Source: Tetrahymena elliotti 4EA (Eukaryota; Ciliophora; Oligohymenophorea; Hymenostomatida; Tetrahymenidae). Taken from it: a stretch of 64,000 nt of DNA. A program made the translations under genes and the position numbers. The stretch lies in contig JH720405.1 in assembly GCA_000231825.2 (NCBI GenBank), positions 1 to 64,000 of the forward strand, written 5' to 3'. Numbering within the stretch: position 1 is the stretch's first letter; every line of letters starts with the position of its first letter. This document shows positions 1-13,043 of this stretch, in pieces. The notes beneath the pieces are model-generated. The model was not told the origin of the DNA. It saw only the letters and a list, made by a program, of their open reading frames with translations, and ran no database searches.

Positions 1-180
1 TATTTATTATTTACTGATTTTTTGAATGAAAAATTTAAAATTTAAGTTGAGGAGATATTAAATCTATCAATTGCAAAAAGAAGTAAAGAAAAAATAATAA
101 TAAATATCAACAAAAATAATTTATAAATTAATTAAGCTCATCATAAAAAAAGAGAACAATTTTTGAAGTCTGAAATAAAA

Positions 181-1121
181 ATGATGAATAGAAAGCCGTT
201 TGATGAAGCAGAGAGGTAAAGATAGCTTGTAAGAATGATAATTACATAAAATATATAAAATTTGTTATTAAAATTGATCAAAAATCTTATTAAAAATAGG
301 CTTTGTTGGGATTTTGGAAGAACCCTATGGATGAAAACTTTATAGATATGATTAATATTTCAATATTTCCTTTTTATAAGTTTCTTTCATTGACATCTTT
401 GGTTGTATTGGCTGATACTGTTATTTTTATTTGCTGTCTTTTCTATGATTAACTGGATGGCGAGGGTGGATTCTTAGCTCCTTCGTAATTCACATTATAC
501 TATTTTGGAGAAATTGATAGAATTTAAATGCTTAGCGGATAATACTATAGATTTATTACACCTATTTTTATTTATTAGAATTTCCTTCACTTTTTCTTTA
601 GTGTGTTTGTAAAGATTTACTTCTTATCTTTTGTAGAATATATTTAAGGCTTTTTTAAGACAACATTTATCTATCTTTTTATTTCTACTTATGGAGTCAT
701 ATTTAATACATTATTCACTTCTAAACCTGGTGTAGGAGGCTCTTTTTGCATAGGAATTATACTCATTTCTTTAATGTAGGAGCATAATATATTTTAGTAA
801 ACCAAAAACTCTAATCTTTATGCATTTTTTTCTTCTTCTCATGAATCTAGTGTGCTCCCAACAATCAAACTACTTTTTATACTGATGATTATTTATATTG
901 CTAATTAAGTCTATCCTAACATACCAATATTTGGTCATTGTGGAAGCTATATAATGGGTTATTTACTTACTAAATTCTTTGCTCCTGAATATCCCAAAGA
1001 ATCTTAAAAAAATTTCATTTGGCTCTTTCTCTCACTTCTACTTTATTCAGGCTCTATCGTCTTTCTTTTTTTATTCTTAAAAGATAAAGAATTTCCATTT
1101 AGCAAAATAGAAGGTTAGTGA
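181..1121 (+). CDS. Rhomboid-family intramembrane protease, two exons
   Basis: Exons are 181-228 and 300-1121, with a phase-0 intron at 229-299 (donor GTAAGA, acceptor ATAG); the protein is 289 aa and stops at TGA 1119-1121. After a polar N-terminus (MMNRKPFDEAERQRQL) there are about six hydrophobic segments. The rhomboid signature is visible. A second-segment motif reads YRFITPIF...NFLHFFF. The serine motif GVGGSFCIG puts the nucleophile at Ser164, and GHCGSYIMGYL puts the base at His229. Rhomboids cleave transmembrane substrates inside the membrane using this Ser-His dyad. Two usual helper residues differ: the first His of the HxxxxHxxxN motif is Tyr and the Asn is Ser. It is therefore probably active but atypical. 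The start is the first in-frame ATG, and the intron is needed to join the charged N-terminus to the core. Substrate and compartment are unknown. Confidence 0.85.
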
Positions 1122-1973
1122 GCTTGCTTGTACCATTGAAACCTACCAATAAATTTTATATCTACCCCTTTTAAATACTAATTCTAAACCTTTATATTAA
1201 CAAATAAATCAAATACAAATAGTTATAATTTACATATTCATACTTACTACATACTTCTGTATGAAACAAAATCTATTCAAAAATCATAAATAAAATACTC
1301 TCAAATCTAAATAACAAAATTATTTAAATAAAAAGTGTATTAAAGTAAATACATATAATTTAAGTAAAGTATCTCTACTATTTAGCTTTATATTTTAGTA
1401 TAATAATAAATTTAAAAATTTCTGAGAAAAATTAAAATAAAAGCTCTTTTATATTTTTCAATTATTTTATTAGTATGTTTACTGTGTGATATTTAACAAA
1501 TAAATAAAGGTATCTTTAATAATCAAAATTAAATTCTTAAGAGATAATGATGATTCATTTTAAAATAATAGGTCAAAAAAAGTAGAATTAATCATTTTTC
1601 TGAATGATTGGATTTTTGAAAAAACTAAATTCTAAAAAAAATATAAGAAATTAAATTAAGTTTTTGTTTAAAATTATTTTAAGAATAAAAAAATTAAATA
1701 GTCTCTAATTCTTTTATTAATTAGCAGAATTTTTTAAAGATTATTAATATGAAATTTTTTAAACAAACCTTTTAAAAATATTGCAAAACTAGTTTTAAAT
1801 ATTTACTTTTTATGCATCTAAAAATAATATAAATAGGTTTAATTCCATATAATACACTAAATTAAAAAAAAGTAAAGAATGAATACGAAAATTACTGACA
1901 GATTAGTTTAAAAAATAAATTTTATTAACTTTCAATATTAAAATTATTTCTACATACCAGAACTGAGTTAATT
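1122..1973. other. Intergenic spacer, nothing recognised
   Basis: AT-rich sequence lying between two convergent genes. I see no coding frame with conserved motifs, no RNA gene and no clear repeat. Confidence 0.6.
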
Positions 1974-4412
1974 TCAATTTACTTCAAAATTTAGTAGATT
2001 AAAAGTATCATCATATAATCTTGATTCTATGTTTATTATATAGTCACCATCTGGTGTGTAAAAAAATATTCCAAAGCTATAATCTATGTTTTAAAGGATT
2101 TTTTATTCACTAACTTAATTGATATTTTCATATTTAGGATAATCCATAAATAAAACAACTCTTTTTGAAATATTCACTCTAATTTCTATATAATCTAAAT
2201 CTCCAGCAACTTTAGTCAAATACTTTCCTTTTAATATTTTATCTAACCCATAATCTTTATTATTTGTTACAAAACAACAATTTTCGTTCCATACAACTTA
2301 ATTGTGTATTTCTTATGTTTTCATAATACCAAAAGCGATTAAATTACAATTTAATTTTTTGTTTATTTTGCATCTAATCATATAGGTTATGTTAGGATAC
2401 AATTTTTCTTTAGTTGCAATTTAACCATAAAGTGATTTAATCTACTTTAACTTATAACTAAATTAATTATTTCTTTCTAAAATTAATTATTAACTATCTT
2501 CAAATGTTGTTTTGATAAAATCTAATGATGAAATAATATTATCAGTCATTTCAAATATTGGATAATCAACTAGTAATTATTCAATATTATCATTTCTTCC
2601 TATGATATTTTTTAAACAACATGAATTAAATTATTAATTAGAAATAGGAGATACTCTATTTTAATATGATTCCCCAAACTTTTCATTTAGCTCTGATATT
2701 TTATTTGCTAGTTTTTCTAGTTTGTTTATTTAGTTCATAGTAAATTTACTGAAATCAATATTTTTATCTCTATTATTGCTGAAAATATTAACATTTAAAA
2801 ATAAACTTTGGGTGATTTCTGAGTATTTTTAAATAGAGTTCTTGGCATTAGTTACAAACTAATTGCTACAGAAATTTGTTTTATTTTCTAAAAGTGAGCT
2901 AAATTTGATTAAACTTTACTATTATAATTATTTTTAATCATTTTAATTTAGATTTAATTCATTTTTTAAATTATTTTAACTTTCTAAGCATTTTACTAGC
3001 TCTGAAATTTCTATAAGCTGCTCATCTCTAAGACTTTATCCATTTATTTAAGACTTACCTTGCTACAAACAATCTTCAAAATTGAAAGTATCAATTAAAG
3101 GTTGAATCATTTCAAATTAATCTGATAATTTTTGGAGGAATACCTGATTGCAGAAATTAAATTTATTAGAAATTAATTTCCTTAATTTTTCTATATTTTA
3201 ATTATTTTATACTTCTTTGATGTCATGCTTATTAAAATAAAGTTAAAATACAAAAAAATTTTTCAAATATCTTACAATAAATAAATAATTTTAAAATTAA
3301 AAATATGTTAAAAAATATACTTTTAAAATATTTTAGATTTATTAATTCAACAACTTTTTATGTTAAAAGTATTTTAAAAAGGAAATAAGAAAGAAAATTA
3401 CATTTAAAAAATATTTAGACTATTGAGTTATACTATCGATAATCTAGCTATTCATTTTATCAAAATCTATTTGAAGCAATTCTTCATTTAAAAAGCTCTT
3501 GACATCAACTCTGTCAATACTGTTAGATAAAGTGAACACTATTTGTTACAGCTACTAAATTAATGCTTTAGAGCAGAAATTTAATTTATTACTCATCAGT
3601 TTAGCCATCAGCTAGCTTGTTGTCATTTCATTTTTATCAAGTTGATCGATTTTCTTTAAGAATAACTCAAATTATTCTTTTTTGTAGTCAATTCTGAGAT
3701 CATTTAAGTTTTTGATTACAAACATATCAATTTAGTCAATCAATTACAACACATTATCATTGATTTTCTAAGCAGCATCAAAATTAATCATTGAATTTTA
3801 AGTTTCAAATAAATTAATTTTTTCTTATAATTCTTCTTTGTATTTATTTTAATTTGTAGAAATGCGAGTGAAAACTTCTCTAAAAAGCTCATTCTATTTG
3901 TTGAAATCATCTTTGTAGTTATAAATGATTTTTTTTAGCTATTCTTTTTCTGCAAATTAATTATATTTCACCATCACTTGATCACTAAAGTTCCAAATAG
4001 ACTTAGCTTGGCTCAACATCTGTTCTTCTTTTAGATTTATTTTTTGATCTATTGATTTCCTCAAAGTTAGGAAAAAGGTAGATATTTTATTTTTTAATCC
4101 ATCAACTGAGCAATCTGACTCAAAGACCTACTTGAGCTTTTAGCTAAGATCACTATCTCCTGAGACTGGGTAGTTTTTGAAAACAGTTTTTTCATTATCT
4201 TTAATCAATCCAACTAAATGGAGAGTTTATTGATTAGGATTATCAGAATAACACTCAGCACATTGAAGGAATTGATCATTATTAGGATTAGTACTTAATG
4301 AAACAATCCAGTTCTCAGGATGTTTAGGGCAGCATCTGTAGCTATTATTGGACAGAATAAAGAATTCTTTCTCATTTAACTTAAGGTCTTGAGCGCTTTA
4401 GATTTAATTCAT
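1974..4412 (-). CDS. Hypothetical protein with CxxH...CxxC zinc-binding-like N-terminus (paralog A)
   Basis: Exon 1 is 4412-3402 (337 codons) and exon 2 is 3227-1974 (417 codons plus TGA), with a 174-nt intron. Both exons are exact multiples of three, and exon 2 was read through with no in-frame TGA, giving 754 aa. The N-terminus carries CCPKHPENW followed by CAEC, a CxxH...CxxC arrangement like one half of a B-box or a small zinc ribbon. The rest is polar, rich in E/K/Q/N and probably alpha-helical or coiled-coil. It ends in a conserved ~150 aa region with C-rich and FGI... motifs that looks globular. It is paralogous to 10658-13043 and to the pseudogene at 8655-9905. I do not recognise a named family. 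A TRIM/B-box-like scaffold is one possibility, but no RING or SPRY match is evident by eye. Confidence 0.8.
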
Positions 4413-6759
4413 TTTTAAAAATACTTTATGATTAGATATTTGTTTATTAATTTGCAATTAAAAGATATCTTTATTAGTTATCTCTAATAAAGTGAATAGA
4501 AAAAAGAAATTTTGTTTGTCTTTAGTAAAATACTTTAAACATATAAATATTCTAAATGCTTTTTGAAAATTTTAATATTTGCTTTTTTTTGAACCTTCTT
4601 TAAACCAATAATTAATTGAATAAATCTTTTTTTATCATTAAAATTAGTCAAGATTTTCCAAAATTATTAAAAGATGAAACCCAAAAATTCAATTTTTTGA
4701 AATGTCGAAGATTTATCATTCACTAAATAAATTATTTTATTAAATAAATATCATAAAATTTTTTATTTTTTACAATTTGATTTTCGTTTTGGAAATAAAA
4801 TAAAATTTTTAATTAAAATTTTTCTGAAAAGTTATTTTTATTTTTCATTACAAAAATTGAACTCCCTTCCTCTAATATGTATTATTTTATTGATGTAAGA
4901 TCCAAATTTATTCGATTATATAGTATTTTTGAAGAATTTTCAGAAATCTGGAACAGATCATTAAATTATCATAAAATTAACTAATTTTTTTAATCAAACA
5001 AAATAAAATTGGGTTCAAGTTTTTTTCATAATAAAATCAGTTTAGTTTTTATTATAAAATATTAATAATTTTTAATTAGTTTTAAATATCTATATTTTTC
5101 TAATATTGTACTGCATCAAATGTTAATTTTCAACTAGTTAACTGATAGATTAACAAAATATATCCAAATCCTTTTAATTTTAGCAATATTTACAATTTTA
5201 TTATTAAAAATGAATTAAAAGATAAAAAATTTATCAATTCAAATTAACAAAATTAAATGTTTTATTCTATTTGAAATAAACAATTTAAATTCTTCAAAAT
5301 ATATAATTAATAAATAAATTTTTATCTGAAAATATTAATCAACCAAATAATAAGCAATCTTTACGACATAGTATCATAGAAGTTATCTCAAAAAACTTCA
5401 AAAATCTAATTCAGTTATAATGCAGAAAATGCAAATACCATGATAAACATTCAAGTTTTAACAACACTATGAATCACCTGAAAATGGATCCGAAGACTTT
5501 ATAATGTGTCTAAATAAACTTGATATTAATTTTTAAAACAAACAGATCAGCAGAAATAAAACAGAAAAGGTAAATGTATAAATACAGTTGATATATAATG
5601 AGTTATACATTGAACATATCTTAAAAATAATATAAAAGGAAATTTTGGGATTTGTATACTAAAAACGTATTTTATAAGTAAATAAATAAAATATTTATTT
5701 TTAAAACCTGAACTCAATTTAATTTTTTGTTTGATTAAAAAAATATAGTTATCTTTATGATAATTTAATGATCCTTTTTTATTCTGAAAGTTCATAAAAA
5801 ATATAATATTATTAGATATGATTGGATCGAAATCAGTAAACAAATAAATTTTAGATGAAGGCAGCGATATTTTTGCAAAGGATTATAATTTTTTTTAAAT
5901 TAGACAAAAAAATTAAGGTTTATCTTTATTTATTATTTTGAGTATAATTTCATATCAAATACATACAGATATCTTATCAATCATCTAATTTTCAATTAGA
6001 TCAATAATTTAATAAAAATAAAGATAAAACTTACCTTTATCAATTAAAAATAATTGGAATGGAAGAAGAATAAGGTCAAGAGAAATAGATAAAATGTAAT
6101 TTTTCTGATATTTTTTATTAGTATATCTCTTATTGAAAATTCATCTTCTTATGATTCTCTAAATTAATTAATATTATGAAAAATGAATAAAATAATAATT
6201 CTGATAATATTTTCTTTTAATTGTATTTTGTTTACATTTTATTATTTATTAATAAGTTTTCTCTAATTTAATTGGAAATTTTCAAATATAAAAATATCAC
6301 AGGAATTTGCATTTCAGAGGATAAATTTCTTAAAAAATTATTTTGACAATCTCCTTAAACTCTCAAGAATAGAGGGTAAAAAATAAATGAATACATAAAA
6401 TAATTTAACTTAAAAAAAATCTTTTTTATATTTTCTTTTCAAATAGAATAAATTCCAATTATTTTACTTATTTGAAAAATTATATTTTGGGTTCAATTTA
6501 AAAAAATACTATTTATTAAGAAAATGTAAAAAGCCAAAAGCTATTTCAAGTTAAAGCTAGTTAATTCAGATTAGGTTATTTCTAAGTTAAAATATTATCT
6601 TTTCAAAAATTTACTTATTTTTGGGTTATTTCCTATTAAGAAAACTCATTGAAAAAATAATATGATTAATAGAATAAGCTCTCTTTGATAATAATTGATA
6701 ACATCAATTTTAGCTCAAGATATTGAAGAATAGATAGAATTAATTTTAATTAATTAGAA
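4413..6759. other. Long intergenic region, mostly featureless
   Basis: Very AT-rich. A 98-codon standard-code frame on the minus strand (5547-5843) shows no conserved motif and is not considered a gene. The only structure seen is a weak inverted repeat at 5913-6040, listed separately. A short ciliate-code frame from 6525 (+) ends within about 45 codons and is not convincing. Confidence 0.5.
5913..6040. repeat. Imperfect inverted repeat
   Basis: The left arm contains TTTATCTTTATTT (within 5913-5940) and the right arm contains its reverse complement (AAATAAAGATAAA, near 6014-6028). Both are flanked by similar AAGG/CCTT ends. The arms are AT-rich, so chance is possible. It lies about 0.7 kb upstream of the mariner relic but no matching copy was found downstream of it. 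Confidence 0.3.
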
Positions 6760-7391
6760 AGTATATAAGCTTATTTATTTAATGATCATTGTGTTGTAAA
6801 TTACATATCCTTAAGAAATAATCCAAAAAGGCTAAAACTTGCATAAGAAAACCTTTAGAAAGATTTAAAAAGTTTTTATTTTGTTAATGAAATAAAATAC
6901 TGGTTGTATGAAAATCCAGGGGAAGGTTGTAATAATAAGTTAAACATATTCCATTTTCTAAACAGAAGCATCCATACAAAATAAGTTGTGCAATAGGTAT
7001 TAGCTCTAATGGTAGGTCAAAAATTCATTTGTTTGAAGAAAACCTACAAAAGTAGGATAAATATCAACACTACTAAAGATTCTTACTTGCAACACAACAA
7101 ATATTTAATGTAAAATCTTTTTTCTTCATAGAAGATAGAAATATAAATAATCATACATCTGTAAGAAAAATATTTTTTTAAAATAAAAATGTCAACTACA
7201 TTTAAGACTAGTTAGACAATCAATTGAGAATGTTTGGTCAATGTTATACAAGAGAGTAAGAGATAAACTACTACAAACAAAAGAATAAAGAATATTTTTG
7301 TAAGAAATATACTAACAAACAAATAGGAATTAGAAGATTCAATATTCATAGTATTTCTTAATTCATTTTAAATTTCATTAGTGATCTATGA
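6760..7391 (+). mobile_element. Decayed Tc1/mariner transposase relic
   Basis: Reading in two alternating frames recovers the catalytic half of a Tc1/mariner DDE transposase. Near 6990 a segment reads AIGISSNGRSKI, like the first strand of the fold. Near 7127-7150 IEDRNINNHTS matches the second-Asp motif (xDNxxxHxS). At 7223-7237 in another frame IENVWSMLYKRV is the classic NPIENxW block carrying the third acidic residue. The Asp-to-Glu distance is about 30 residues with a one-base frame slip, against the usual 34. TGA codons interrupt the frames and the N-terminal DNA-binding half is unrecognisable. The element is dead. Terminal inverted repeats were not found, so the limits given are those of the readable part only. 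Confidence 0.75.
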
Positions 7392-8654
7392 AATTATTTA
7401 AAGAATTCTAGAAAATTTGTAAAGATTTCAGGATAGAGTAAACAATTAAGATATTGACAATATCCTTATTATCAAAATTTATGCCACTATGATTTTAATT
7501 TAAAAATAACACCATAACCTCCATTTAAAAAGTATTATACCTTTTTTTTATGAAATTCTTAGTATTCAAATTTGATTAATATTTTAATTTAAATGCTTAA
7601 TTGTTTTGAACTTTTATGGAATTTAATTAAAATTTGAAATAAATAAAAGATCATTTCGTTTTTTCTATCATATAATTATGAACTATTTATATTTCATGTT
7701 TAATTTAACTAAAAATTTGGATTTTGTTGCATATTTAGATATTAAGAAAATAATTGTTAATAATTAATAATAAAATAATAGTATTTAATAGAAATACATG
7801 AATAAAGAATTCGAAATTGTTTTTAATCACTAAAAATAAAAGGAAAGAGACAGAGTAAGAAATAATTATCTTAGATTTATCAAAAGGATGAAAATTTAAA
7901 CACAGTCTCTTGAATCCAAGTGGGGGTAAAGTTAGCTATTTTTTTAGTTATTACATTATTTTCTCATTATTTAATAACTTACAATCATTTACTTTTATTT
8001 TAAGAAATTTTAGAGTTAAAAAATTTGATTAATCGTAACAAAATATTTGGTGTCATTTTTTAAAATTAAAACCACAGTGTCATAAATTTTGATATGGAGG
8101 AGGAGTTTCTCAATATCTTAAACAATAACTACTGGTGTCTATATTTGATAATCTATCTGATTTCCCTTACTAAATAATCAAAAGATGATACAATTAATAT
8201 ACTGCAATGCTCACTAATTAAGACCTTAATAGTGGTGAATTTTTTAAACAAGAAAGTGTCTTTTAATTTTGTTATTTAAGTTTTAATTCATTCAAAGATT
8301 TTTCTACACAACAAAAATAAAATAAGGTATTTTTTTTTTCCATGAATTTTTTATTTTTTCTTTATACAGAAAAAATCATTAAAATCAAATTTTAATTACT
8401 CAAAATAAAAAATATTGCAAGTATGGCCATAATTTTAGGGGTCTAAAAAATTAAGTGAAGATAAATAAGCTTAATTTTCAAATACAAATAGTATACTAAT
8501 CTATGATAGTAATAAATTCATCAATAAAACTAAACTCTGATTAGTTATTACAGAATAAATATTATAACGTCTTATTTAATTTATTATTTTAATTAAATTT
8601 TAAACTTTTTAATTTTAAATTAGTTTAAATGATATCCATCTATTAAAACTTAGT
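7392..8654. other. Intergenic region, nothing recognised
   Basis: AT-rich sequence downstream of the transposase relic, perhaps including its lost 3' part. No frame with recognisable motifs, no RNA gene and no tandem repeat was seen. Confidence 0.5.
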
Positions 8655-9905
8655 TCATTTCAATTCATTCACTTCAAAATTTAGTAGATCATAAGTATCA
8701 TCATATAATCTTGATTCTATGTCTATTACATAATCATCACCTATTGATGGGTACAAACGTATTCCAAAGCTATAATCTATGTTTTAAAGGATTTTTTATT
8801 CACTAACTTAATTGATATGTTCATATTTAGGATAATCCATAAATAAAACAACTCTTTTTGAAATATTCTCTCTCACTTCTATATAATCAATATCTCCAGC
8901 AACTTCAGTCAAATACTTTCCTTTTAATATTCTATCTAACCCATAACCTTTATTACTTGTTAAAAAACAACACTTTTCTTCAAATAACTATTTATTGTGT
9001 TTTCATATTACCAAAAGTGATGGGACCTCGATAATTTACTTTTTTGTTTATTTTGCATCTAAAAATATAGGTTATGTTAGGATACAATTTTTCTTTAGTT
9101 GCAATTTAACCATGCAGTGACTTAACCTACTTTAATTTATAACTGAATTAATTATTTCTTTCTAAAATGAATTATTAACTATCTCCAACTGTTGTTTTGA
9201 TAAAATCAAATGATTAAATATTATCAGTCATTTCAAATATTGGAGAATCAACTAGTAATTATTCAATATTATCATTTCCTCCTATTTTATGCTTTAAATA
9301 CCATGAGTTAAGTTATTAAATAGAAATAGGAGATACTCTATTGTAATACAATTCCCCAAATTTTTCATTTAGCTCTGTTATTTTATTTGCTAGTTTTTCT
9401 AGTTTGCTTATTTATTTCATAGTAAATTAACTGAAATCAATATTTTTATCTCTATTATTGCTGAAAATATTCACATCCAAAAAGAAATTTTGAGTTATTT
9501 CTGAGTATTTTTAAATAGAGTTTTTTGCATTAGTTATAAACTAATCACTACAGAAATTTGTTTTGTTTTCTAAAAGCAAGTTAAAATTGATTAAATTTTA
9601 CTATTCAAAAAACTATTTTTATTGATTTTAATTGAGATTGAGTTGATTTTTTAAATTATTTTAAGTTTCTAAACTTTTTACAAGTTCTGCAATTTCTAAA
9701 AGCTACTATAGACTTTATCCGTCTATCTAAGATTTACCATGCTACAAAGAATCTTGAAATTTAAAGTATTAATTAAAGGTTAAATTATTTGAAGTTAATC
9801 TGATAATTTTTGGAGGAATTAATGATCACAGAAATTAAATTTGTTAGAAATTAATTTCATAAGCTTTTCTATGTTTTAATTATTTGATACTTCTTTAATG
9901 TTATG
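8655..9905 (-). pseudogene. Frameshifted, exon-1-less copy of the CxxH/CxxC paralog family
   Basis: This matches exon 2 of paralogs A and C along its length, ending in the same C-terminal motif and TGA (8655-8657). It is broken. Relative to both intact copies it lacks 8 nt around 8985-9040, which shifts the frame and produces an in-frame TGA at 9003-9005. Nothing resembling exon 1 (zinc-motif half) lies upstream; similarity stops just beyond the intron acceptor at about 9930. It therefore looks like a partial duplication of the 3' half that has since decayed. A truncated C-terminal protein from an internal ATG cannot be strictly excluded. Confidence 0.8.
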
Positions 9906-10657
9906 CTTGTTAAAATAAAATTTAAATATCATGAATATTAATTTAAAAATACCGTAATACCTAGATAAGTTTTTTCTTTGAGCTTCTAAGTAGGATCTCA
10001 AAAAATTTACCTCAGAATAAATGCATAAAAAATTAAAAACCCTCACTTTTTTTCTAAAGAAAATGTGAAGAATTACAGTCAGAATTGAGATTATTTAAAT
10101 ATAACATCTCTCGGTAGTATCAACAAAGTAAAATAAGTAAAAATACTTTAAATGGCTTAATCAAATTTAAAGATCTTGCCAATTAAATATAAAATTTATT
10201 ATAAATTTTTCTTTTATTTTTTATTAAATTACAAGAAAACTGATATTTAATAATGTAAAATTTTTTCAAGATAATCAGAATACAATTGTGAACAAATAAA
10301 TACTATTAAATACAATCAATATTATATTTTCTTTTGATTTTTTTTCAAAGTACTTCTAATTAAACAATGTAAAAATTTAATTTTTTATCAAAGTTTTAAT
10401 TTATTTAGTGTAAGAATAACTTTTTTAATTAATTCCTTTTATCTACTTATTAAATAAAAGATAGATATGCTTAATTTAAAAATATAAATGGTAAATTTGT
10501 CAATATTAGTGAAGGCAACATAACACGAAAATATCTTTAACATTAGCAATAACAAAATAAATATTATCAAATTTTGAATAATTTATTAATTTAACTAGGT
10601 TATTAGTAGGCAATTTCTAATTATTAAAAATAAGCTATTTATCAGAACTTAGTAATT
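9906..10657. other. Intergenic region, nothing recognised
   Basis: AT-rich spacer between the pseudogene and the end of paralog C. The first ~25 nt resemble the intron acceptor side of the paralog family; the rest shows no coding or structural signal. Confidence 0.5.
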
Positions 10658-13043
10658 TCAATTTACTTAAAAATTGAGTATATCATAAGTTTCATCATAA
10701 AGTATTGATTCTATATCTATTTCATAGTTATCACCAGGTGTAGCAAAATTTATTCCAAAGCTGTAGTCTATGTTTTAAAGAATTTTTTATTCATCAACTT
10801 AATTGACATTTTCATATTTAGGATAATCCATAAATAAAACGACTCTTTTTGAAATATTCACTCTGACTTCTATATAATCTATATTTCCAACAACTTCAGT
10901 CAAATATTTTCCTTTTAGTATCTTATCTAATCCATCAGTTCTATCGCTTGTACAAAAACAACACTTTTCTTCAACTAAACCTTTATTTATTGTTTCTTCT
11001 GTTTTAATAATGCCAAAAGCGATGTAATTGCAATTTAATTTTTTGTTTATTTTGCATCTAAAAAAATAGGTATTTTTAGGATCTAATTTTTCTTTAGTTG
11101 CAATTTAACCATGCAGTGGTTTAACCTACTTTAATTTATAACTAAATGAATTATTTTTTTCTAAAATTAATGCTTCACTATTTTCATATGTTGTCTTGAT
11201 AAAATCTAATTATTAAATGTTATCAGTTATTTCAAATATTGGATAATTAACAAGTAGTTATTCAATATGTTCATTACCTCCTATTTTATTTTGTAAAAAG
11301 TATGAGTTAAATTATTAAATAGAAGCAGGAGATACTCTATTATAGTATGATTCCCCAAACTTTTCATTTAGCTCTGTTATTTTATTTGCTAATTTTTCTA
11401 AATTGTTTATTTAGTTTGTTGTAAATGTATTGAAGTCAATATTTTTATCTCTATCATTGCTGAAAATGTTGACATTTAAAAATAGATTTTGGGTGATTTC
11501 TGAGTATTTTTAAATAGAGTTCTTGGCCTTTGTTATAAACTAATCACTACACAAATTTGTTTTGTTTTCTAAAAGTGAGCTAAATTTGATTAAATTTTAC
11601 TATTCCAATGATTTTTATTCACTTTCATTGAGATTTTATTCATTCTTGAAATTATTTTAAGCATCAAAACTTTTTACTAGCTCTGCTATTTCTAAAAGTT
11701 ACTCATCGCTAAGACTAGATCCATCTATCTGAGACTTATCTTGTTACAAATAATCTTCAAAATCTAAAGTATTTATTATAGGTTGAATTATTTCTAGTTA
11801 ATCTGATAATTTTTGGAGGAATGACTAATTGCAGTAATTAAATTTATTAGAAATTAATTTTATTAATTTTTCTTTATTGTCATTATTTTCTACTTCTGAA
11901 ATGTTAAGCTTATTAAAATAAATTTAAATATATAAATTTTAAGTTAAAATATTTTAAAAATAAATTATTAACTTTAAAATTAAAAAATTATGAAGTGAAT
12001 ATCAAATTAAAAAATGAAATGAATAAGAAAATTACATTTAAAAAGTGTTTAGACTATTTAATTAACATATCAGTGATTGAGCTATTCATTTTGTCAAAAT
12101 CTATTTGAAGTAATTCCTCATTTAAAAATTTCTTAACATCAACTTGATCAATACTATTAGATAAGGTGAATACTATTTACTATAATTGCTCAACTAGCTC
12201 ATTAGAGCAGAAATTAAACTTATTCCTCATTAGTTTAACCATCAGTTAGCTAGCTGTCATTTCATTTTTATCAAATTCATCAATTTTCTTTAAGAATAAT
12301 TAAAATTCTTCTTTCTAGTCAATTCTGACATTATTTAAATTTTTGATTACAAATATATCAATTTCATCTATCAATTTTAAAACATTCTCATTGATTTTCT
12401 AAGCAGCTTCAAAATTAATCATTGAATTTTAAGTTCCAACCTAATTAATTTTTTTATACAATTCTTCTTTGTATTAATTTTAATTTGTTGAAATGCGAGT
12501 GAAAACTTCTCTAAAAAGCTCATTTTGTTTGTCGAAATCATCTTTGTAGTCATAAATGATTTTCTTGAGCTATTCTTTTTCTGCAAGTTAGTTATATTTC
12601 ACTATTACCTGATCACTAATGTTCCAAATAGACTTTGCTTGGTTCTACATCTCTTCTTCTTTCAGATTTATTTTTTGATCGATTGATTTCCTCAAATTTA
12701 AGAAAAATGTAGATATTTTACTTTTCAATCTATCCACTGAGCACTCTGACTCAAAGACCTCCTTGAGCTTTTCGGTTAGATCGCTTTCACCTGAGACTGG
12801 GTAGTTTTTGAAAACAGTTTTTTCATTGTCTTTTATCAACCCAACTAAATGGAGAGTTTATTGATGGGGATTATTAGAATAGCACTCAGCGCATTGAAGG
12901 AATTGATCTGAATTAGGATCAGTGCTTAATGAAACAATCCAATTCTCAGGATGTTTAGGACAGCATCTGTAGTTGTTATTGGATAAAATGAAGAGTTCTT
13001 GATCATTTAGTTTGAGGTCTTCAGTGATTGTGGTTTAGTTCAT
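10658..13043 (-). CDS. Hypothetical protein with CxxH...CxxC zinc-binding-like N-terminus (paralog C)
   Basis: Exon 1 is 13043-12036 (336 codons) and exon 2 is 11908-10658 (416 codons plus TGA), with a 127-nt phase-0 intron at the same place as in paralog A; the protein is 752 aa. The putative metal ligands are Cys28-x2-His31 and Cys51-x2-Cys54, followed by a long polar helical region (E/K/Q/N-rich) and a conserved C-terminal ~150 aa region. That region includes a Cys pair (CCFC), a GxKYL segment, LFMDYPKYENV and YSFGINF. The start is the ATG just upstream of the conserved N-terminus (MNQTTITEDLKLNDQE). The 5' end faces the Rab-like gene across a 513-nt divergent spacer. Its function is unknown; the layout suggests a cytosolic scaffold or regulatory protein, by inference only. 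Confidence 0.85.

Noticed and set aside
5547..5843. 98-codon standard-code frame on the minus strand
   Set aside because: No motif, low complexity, no neighbour support; AT-rich DNA in this genome gives such frames by chance.
12645..12839. 64-aa standard-code frame (minus)
   Set aside because: It is a real coding segment but only a fragment of the 752 aa paralog C cut by glutamine TAA/TAG codons.
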